DNA of 64,000 nucleotides from Yersinia vastinensis (GTDB lineage Bacteria; Pseudomonadota; Gammaproteobacteria; Enterobacterales; Enterobacteriaceae): NCBI RefSeq assembly GCF_902726565.1, contig NZ_CACVAF010000007.1, positions 186,001 to 250,000 of the forward strand, read 5' to 3'. Shown piece by piece: positions 63,118 to 64,000 of this stretch (position 1 is its first letter; each line of letters starts with the position of its first letter). The notes under the pieces were generated by a model. It saw only the letters and a program-made list of their open reading frames with translations, ran no database searches and was not told where the DNA came from. The position numbers and the translations under genes were made by a program.

Positions 63118-63960
63118 ATGAGTAGTCTTCTTCGCATTCGTCAGCTCTATCCAACGCTGGCACAAAATGATCGTAAGCTGGCCGATTTCCTGCTGACCCA
63201 CCCCGAGCAAGCACGCCAACTCAGTTCACAAAAGCTGGCGCAACAAACTGGCATCAGCCAATCAGCAGTGGTGAAATTTGCCCAAAAACTTGGTTATAAG
63301 GGCTTCCCAGCACTAAAGCAGGCTCTCAGTGAAATCATCGCGGCTCCTGAGCAGGCGGTCACGCTCCACAATCAAATATTGAGCACTGACAGTTTAAAGA
63401 CGGTCGGAGAAAAGTTACTCAGCGAAAAAGCCGCCGCATTACGGGCCACGCTAGACATCAACAGCGAACAGCGCCTTGCCCAAGCACTGGAGATGTTAAA
63501 AGGCGCACAGCGGGTGATTTTGACCGGTCTGGGTGCTTCTGGATTAGTAGCAAAAGACCTTGCCTATAAGCTATTAAAAATTGGCGTGATGGCGGTATCA
63601 GAAACGGACATGCATGCGCAACTGGCGGCAGTACAGGCGCTGGATACGCGAGATTTACTTCTGGCAATTTCATTTAGCGGCGAACGCCGTGAGATAAATT
63701 TGGCGGCAGAAGAAGCGCAACGCTGTGGCGCCAAAGTGCTGGCGCTGACCAGTTTTACGCCCAACAGCTTGCAGCAGCGCGCTGACCACTGTTTGTATAC
63801 CATCTCAGAAGAACCCGCGATTCGTAGTGCCGCCATCTCCTCCAGCACGGCACAATATGCACTGACCGACCTGCTCTTTATGGCCATGATCCAGCAAAAC
63901 CTTGAAAGTGCACAGGATCACATTAAGCACAGCGAAGCACTGGTGAAAAAACTGGTCTAA
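63118..63960 (+). CDS. yfhH: RpiR/MurR-family transcriptional regulator YfhH
   Basis: 280-residue regulator highly similar to E. coli YfhH. N-terminal HTH (about 1-77, LAQQTGISQSAVVKFAQKLGYKGFPALK) and C-terminal SIS sugar-phosphate domain (about 120-250, ILTGLGASGLVAKDLAYKLLKIG). Divergent from murQ across 200 bases, so it probably controls murQ with a MurNAc-6-P-type ligand, like MurR in E. coli. That control is inferred. Confidence 0.9.
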   Translation: MSSLLRIRQLYPTLAQNDRKLADFLLTHPEQARQLSSQKLAQQTGISQSAVVKFAQKLGYKGFPALKQALSEIIAAPEQAVTLHNQILSTDSLKTVGEKLLSEKAAALRATLDINSEQRLAQALEMLKGAQRVILTGLGASGLVAKDLAYKLLKIGVMAVSETDMHAQLAAVQALDTRDLLLAISFSGERREINLAAEEAQRCGAKVLALTSFTPNSLQQRADHCLYTISEEPAIRSAAISSSTAQYALTDLLFMAMIQQNLESAQDHIKHSEALVKKLV

Positions 63961-64000
63961 GGACTCCAGAGGGGTATAATCCCGCGCTGTTGTGAATACT

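Overview
The window is enterobacterial chromosome, most likely Yersinia. Protein sequences track E. coli K-12 orthologues closely, and gene order follows the E. coli bamB-hisS-ispG-rodZ-rlmN-ndk-pbpC-yfhM-sseB-pepB-isc-trmJ-suhB-csiE-hcaT-glyA-hmp-glnB-glrR-qseG-qseE-glmY-purL-mltF-tadA-pgpC-yfhH segment. The Yersinia assignment rests on a pilW-type gene between rodZ and rlmN, ERIC-type repeats and the accessory genes; I cannot fix the species.

Layout. 1-7700 (minus strand): bamB (cut by the window edge), yfgM, hisS, ispG, pilW-rodZ, rlmN and ndk, serving outer-membrane assembly, translation, isoprenoid synthesis, cell shape and RNA modification. 7973-10477: an AT-rich accessory gene for a secreted protein with N-terminal beta/gamma-crystallin repeats and a C-terminal GNAT-like segment. 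10655-18076: pbpC and the alpha-2-macroglobulin lipoprotein gene yfhM. 18505-22326: a type Va autotransporter with a long coiled-coil insertion, in the place where E. coli carries sseA. 22452-24702: sseB and pepB. 24970-30724: the full iron-sulfur operon iscRSUA-hscBA-fdx-iscX, with two abutting IscR-type sites before iscR. 30881-36900: trmJ, suhB, a NicO metal exporter with a DUF1007 partner, csiE and hcaT. 37135-39945: divergent glyA and hmp with PurR-like and NsrR-like operators between them.

40220-45606 is a yhfZ-yhfY-yhfX-php-yhfU-yhfT cluster, found elsewhere in E. coli, inserted here between hmp and glnB; an ERIC element supplies the first codons of the php reading frame. 45696-51590: glnB, a glutamine-dependent nadE, then glrR-qseG-qseE (response regulator, lipoprotein, sensor kinase). 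Upstream of qseE lies the small RNA gene glmY with a sigma-54 promoter, three GlrR-type sites and an IHF site, so this two-component system and its target are side by side. 52704-53636 holds two unrecognised small exported proteins with similar C-termini. 53690-63960: purL (with a PurR operator), mltF, tadA, a DUF2157 membrane protein, pgpC, murQ and the divergent RpiR-family regulator yfhH.

The best candidates for undescribed biology are the crystallin/GNAT-like secreted protein, the coiled-coil autotransporter, the paired small exported proteins and the yhf catabolic/transport cluster. No tRNA, rRNA, CRISPR array, prophage or insertion sequence was seen.
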